A stretch of 64,000 nt of DNA from CAVVAE01 sp963746185 (GTDB lineage: Bacteria > Actinomycetota > Actinomycetes > Propionibacteriales > Nocardioidaceae), in contig CAVVAE010000004.1 of assembly GCA_963746185.1 (NCBI GenBank), forward strand, positions 1,364,001-1,428,000, read 5' to 3'. A program made the position numbers and the translations under genes. Each line of letters starts with the position of its first letter. Position 1 is the first letter of the stretch. The notes under the pieces are model-generated. The model made no database searches, was not told where the DNA came from, and was given only the letters and a program-made list of their open reading frames with translations. Below are positions 61,629-64,000 of the stretch, piece after piece.

Positions 61629-62953
61629 CCGCCTACTGGTGCGAACGAGCATGGCTTGGCGCCGGCGACATCGCCTCAGGGGTGCTCGTCGAGCTCATGG
61701 GTGCGCGGATCACCGGCGTACGACGCGATGCCGAGGTGGGTGACGCGATTCGCCTTGCAGGCTTGACGATTCCCGGCTTTGCGAACTGTCACAGTCACGC
61801 ATTCCACCGAGCGCTGCGCGGCCGGACCCAGCGAGAGAAAGGGTCGTTCTGGACCTGGCGCGAAACCATGTACGACGTCGCGGCGCGTCTCGATCCAGAC
61901 AGCTACTACGCATTGGCACGAGCGACGTACGAAGAGATGCTGCTCAGTGGGATCACTGCCGTTGCGGAGTTTCACTACCTTCACCATGGGCCGGACGGTC
62001 GGCACTACGCCGACGCGAACGCGATGGGCAACGCACTGATCGCTGCCGCCTGCGATGCCGGCGTTCGGATGACCTTGCTCGACACCTGTTACGTCTCGGC
62101 CGGGTTCGGCGCGCCGGTCGAAGGAGTGCAGCGGCGATTCAGCGACGGCGACGCCGAGAGCTGGGCCGCGCGTGTTGGCGAGCTGAAGAGTGAGGGCGCC
62201 GACAGCGGGACGGTGATCGGGGCAGCTATACATTCCGTTCGGGCCGTACCTCGCGAGCAGCTGGCGATGGTGAGCACCGCCCTGCCTGAGTCGCCGTTGC
62301 ACGTCCATCTGTCGGAGCAGGTCGCCGAGAACGACGCGTGCAAGGCGGCCTACGGCCTGACGCCATCCGAACTGCTTGCCGAACACGGCATGGTGAGCGA
62401 CCGGCTGTCGGCCGTGCACGCCACCCACCTGACCGCGCCTGACATCGCGCTGCTCGGCGGTGCTCGCAGCAACGTGTGTTTCTGTCCCACCACCGAACGC
62501 GACTTGGCCGATGGCATCGGGCCGGCGCGTGAGCTCGTCGATGCTGGGGCGCGGTTGACACTGGGGTCCGACAGCCATGCCGTGATCGACCCGTTCGAGG
62601 AGATGCGTGCGGTCGAGCTCGACGCGCGACTCGCCACCCAAGCGCGTGGACACTTCCAAGCCGCCGAGCTGCTTGCTGCTGCCACCGCCAACGGCCACGC
62701 GTCGTTGGGCTTCCACGATGCCGGCCGCATAGCCGAAGGGCAGTGGGCGGATCTGGTGACCGTGGCGGTCGACTCTCCTCGCACCGCAGGGACCGGAGCG
62801 GGTGTGAGGGAAGGGTCTGAGGAAATGCTGGTCTTTGCCGCCGGGTCTGCCGACGTCACGTCGGTGGTGGCCAGCGGCGTCCAGATCGACCTCGACCCGG
62901 GTGGCGTTGGCGCGCGGTTGTCGCAGGCGATAGAAGCGGTGGTGGCGGACTGA
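61625..62953 (+). CDS. hutF: Formimidoylglutamate deiminase
   Basis: 442 residues of the amidohydrolase superfamily. The metal ligands are in FANCHSHAFHRALRGR (HxH), VHLSEQ (His), AVHATHLT (His) and LGSDSHAVIDPFEEMR (Asp). GSFWTWRETMYDVAARLDPDSYYALARATYEEML is typical of HutF. It removes ammonia from N-formimino-L-glutamate to give N-formyl-L-glutamate, the five-step variant of the Hut pathway. GTG 61625 overlaps the M20 stop, and the stop overlaps hutI (TGATG). Confidence 0.95.
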   Translation: MTAYWCERAWLGAGDIASGVLVELMGARITGVRRDAEVGDAIRLAGLTIPGFANCHSHAFHRALRGRTQREKGSFWTWRETMYDVAARLDPDSYYALARATYEEMLLSGITAVAEFHYLHHGPDGRHYADANAMGNALIAAACDAGVRMTLLDTCYVSAGFGAPVEGVQRRFSDGDAESWAARVGELKSEGADSGTVIGAAIHSVRAVPREQLAMVSTALPESPLHVHLSEQVAENDACKAAYGLTPSELLAEHGMVSDRLSAVHATHLTAPDIALLGGARSNVCFCPTTERDLADGIGPARELVDAGARLTLGSDSHAVIDPFEEMRAVELDARLATQARGHFQAAELLAAATANGHASLGFHDAGRIAEGQWADLVTVAVDSPRTAGTGAGVREGSEEMLVFAAGSADVTSVVASGVQIDLDPGGVGARLSQAIEAVVAD

Positions 62954-64000
62954 TGGTCAGTGTCGTGATCGACAACGTCGGGGAGCTCGTCACCAACAAC
63001 CCGGATATCGGCGACGGGACGCTCGGCGTGGTGCGCGACGCAGCTGTTGTGCTCGACGGCGACAAGGTGGCCTGGGTAGGCGCGAGGTCATCAACGCCCG
63101 CTGCCGATGAGCTCATCGACGCCGGAGGCGCCGCGGTGATTCCCGGGTTCGTCGACAGTCACGCACACCTCGTCTTCGCCGGCGACCGGGCAGCAGAGTT
63201 CGCTGCGCGAATGGAGGGCCGGTCGTACTCCGCCGGCGGGATCCAGACCACCGTCGCGGCTACTCGACAGGCCACCGACGAGGCGTTGACCACGAACGTG
63301 GCCAGGCTTGTCAGCGAGATGGCGACCCAGGGCACGACCACGGTCGAGATCAAGTCGGGATATGGGCTGACGGTTCTCGACGAGGCCAGGAGCCTGGCGA
63401 TTGCGGCCGACTTCACCCGTGAGACGACGTACCTCGGCGCCCACATCGTGCCGCAGGAGTTCGCCGACGACGTCGCGGGCTATGTCGAGCTGGTCACCGG
63501 CCCGATGCTGGAGGCGTGCAGACCACACGCCCGGTGGATCGACGTCTTCTGCGAGACCGGGGCCTTCGACGCCGACCAGGCTCGAGCGATCCTGGCGGCG
63601 GGTACGACGGTGGGCCTGCAACCTCGGATCCACGCCAACCAGCTCGGCCACGGTCCGGGGATTTCGGTGGCGTGCGAGATGGGCGCGGCGTCCGCAGACC
63701 ACTGCACGTTTGCCACTCCCGAAGATCTCGCGAACCTCGCTGGCGCTGGGGTGGTGGCGACGTTGCTGCCCGGCGTCGAGTTCTCCACCCGGTCGCCCTA
63801 TCCGGATGCCCGGGCCATGCTCGAAGCAGGTGTCACGGTGGCGTTGGCGACCGACTGCAACCCAGGTTCGTGCTACACGTCGTCGATGCCGTTATGCATC
63901 GCGTTGGCGGTGCGCGAGATGCGGATGACTCCCGCTGAGGCGTTGTGGTCAGCCACCGCTGGTGGGGCGGCGGCACTGCGTCGCGACGACGTCGGGCACC
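62953..64000 (+). CDS. hutI: Imidazolonepropionase (partial, cut by right edge)
   Basis: The first 349 residues of an enzyme usually about 400 long; the frame is open to the window end. GFVDSHAHLVFAGDR has the HxH metal ligands, SYSAGGIQTTVAATR and TVEIKSGYGL are HutI signatures, and IHANQLG and ATDCNPGSC add the other His and Asp. It hydrolyses imidazolone propionate, the HutU product, to formiminoglutamate, the HutF substrate. The ATG overlaps the hutF stop by one base. Confidence 0.95.
   Translation, partial: MVSVVIDNVGELVTNNPDIGDGTLGVVRDAAVVLDGDKVAWVGARSSTPAADELIDAGGAAVIPGFVDSHAHLVFAGDRAAEFAARMEGRSYSAGGIQTTVAATRQATDEALTTNVARLVSEMATQGTTTVEIKSGYGLTVLDEARSLAIAADFTRETTYLGAHIVPQEFADDVAGYVELVTGPMLEACRPHARWIDVFCETGAFDADQARAILAAGTTVGLQPRIHANQLGHGPGISVACEMGAASADHCTFATPEDLANLAGAGVVATLLPGVEFSTRSPYPDARAMLEAGVTVALATDCNPGSCYTSSMPLCIALAVREMRMTPAEALWSATAGGAAALRRDDVGH

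Overview
This window comes from a high-GC Gram-positive bacterium, most likely an actinobacterium of the Nocardioidaceae (Nocardioides or a close relative). The indications are GC-rich codon use on both strands, a mycothiol-type maleylpyruvate isomerase family protein, a BkdABC-type 2-oxoacid dehydrogenase, a dCTP deaminase of the actinobacterial bifunctional type, AfsR-like STAND regulators, and many start codons sitting 6 to 8 nt behind a -10 hexamer (probable leaderless mRNAs). The genus is an inference from protein style; no 16S gene is present.

Layout. 1-3193: 2-oxoacid dehydrogenase E1 alpha (cut by the left edge), E1 beta and E2. 3227-9618: STAND regulator, polyprenyl glycosylphosphotransferase, CoA transferase and a GNAT enzyme. 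9772-13844: phenylacetate genes (paaK, paaI, a second GNAT, and divergent paaN). All four are broken by frameshifts, and every one of the 19 is an extra single base. 13853-19824: mycothiol-type protein, YcaQ-like winged-helix protein, small membrane proteins, P-loop kinase and DEAD-box helicase. 19926-22443: acyl-CoA dehydrogenase divergent from an Rrf2 regulator.

22403-31773 is a cell-envelope glycan cluster: flippase, ArnC-like polyprenyl-phosphate glycosyltransferase, sulfotransferase, WecE-like sugar aminotransferase, methyltransferase, RfbB, RfbA and a GT-C type membrane protein. Together they could make dTDP-4-amino-4,6-dideoxyhexose, load it on a lipid carrier, flip it and transfer it outside the membrane. 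31847-44175 holds chorismate mutase, a cysteine-desulfurase-like enzyme, an SDR, three methyltransferases (one with a His-rich tandem repeat), two diverged class III cyclase-domain proteins, tRNA-Gly(CCC), an EamA transporter, dCTP deaminase and a small operon led by a ribbon-helix-helix protein. 44414-50814: a membrane Fe-S oxidoreductase with two more single-base insertions, a TPR protein and a secreted M36 metalloprotease.

50916-64000 is a histidine utilisation region: an IclR regulator divergent from hutH-hutU-amidase, then hutF and hutI at the right edge (hutI is cut). Between the two halves lie a nitroreductase and a gntR-anmK-SIS module for amino sugar or murein recycling, with a DasR-type operator in front of gntR. 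No hutG is visible; an M20 amidohydrolase directly upstream of hutF is the best candidate for the final N-formylglutamate step.
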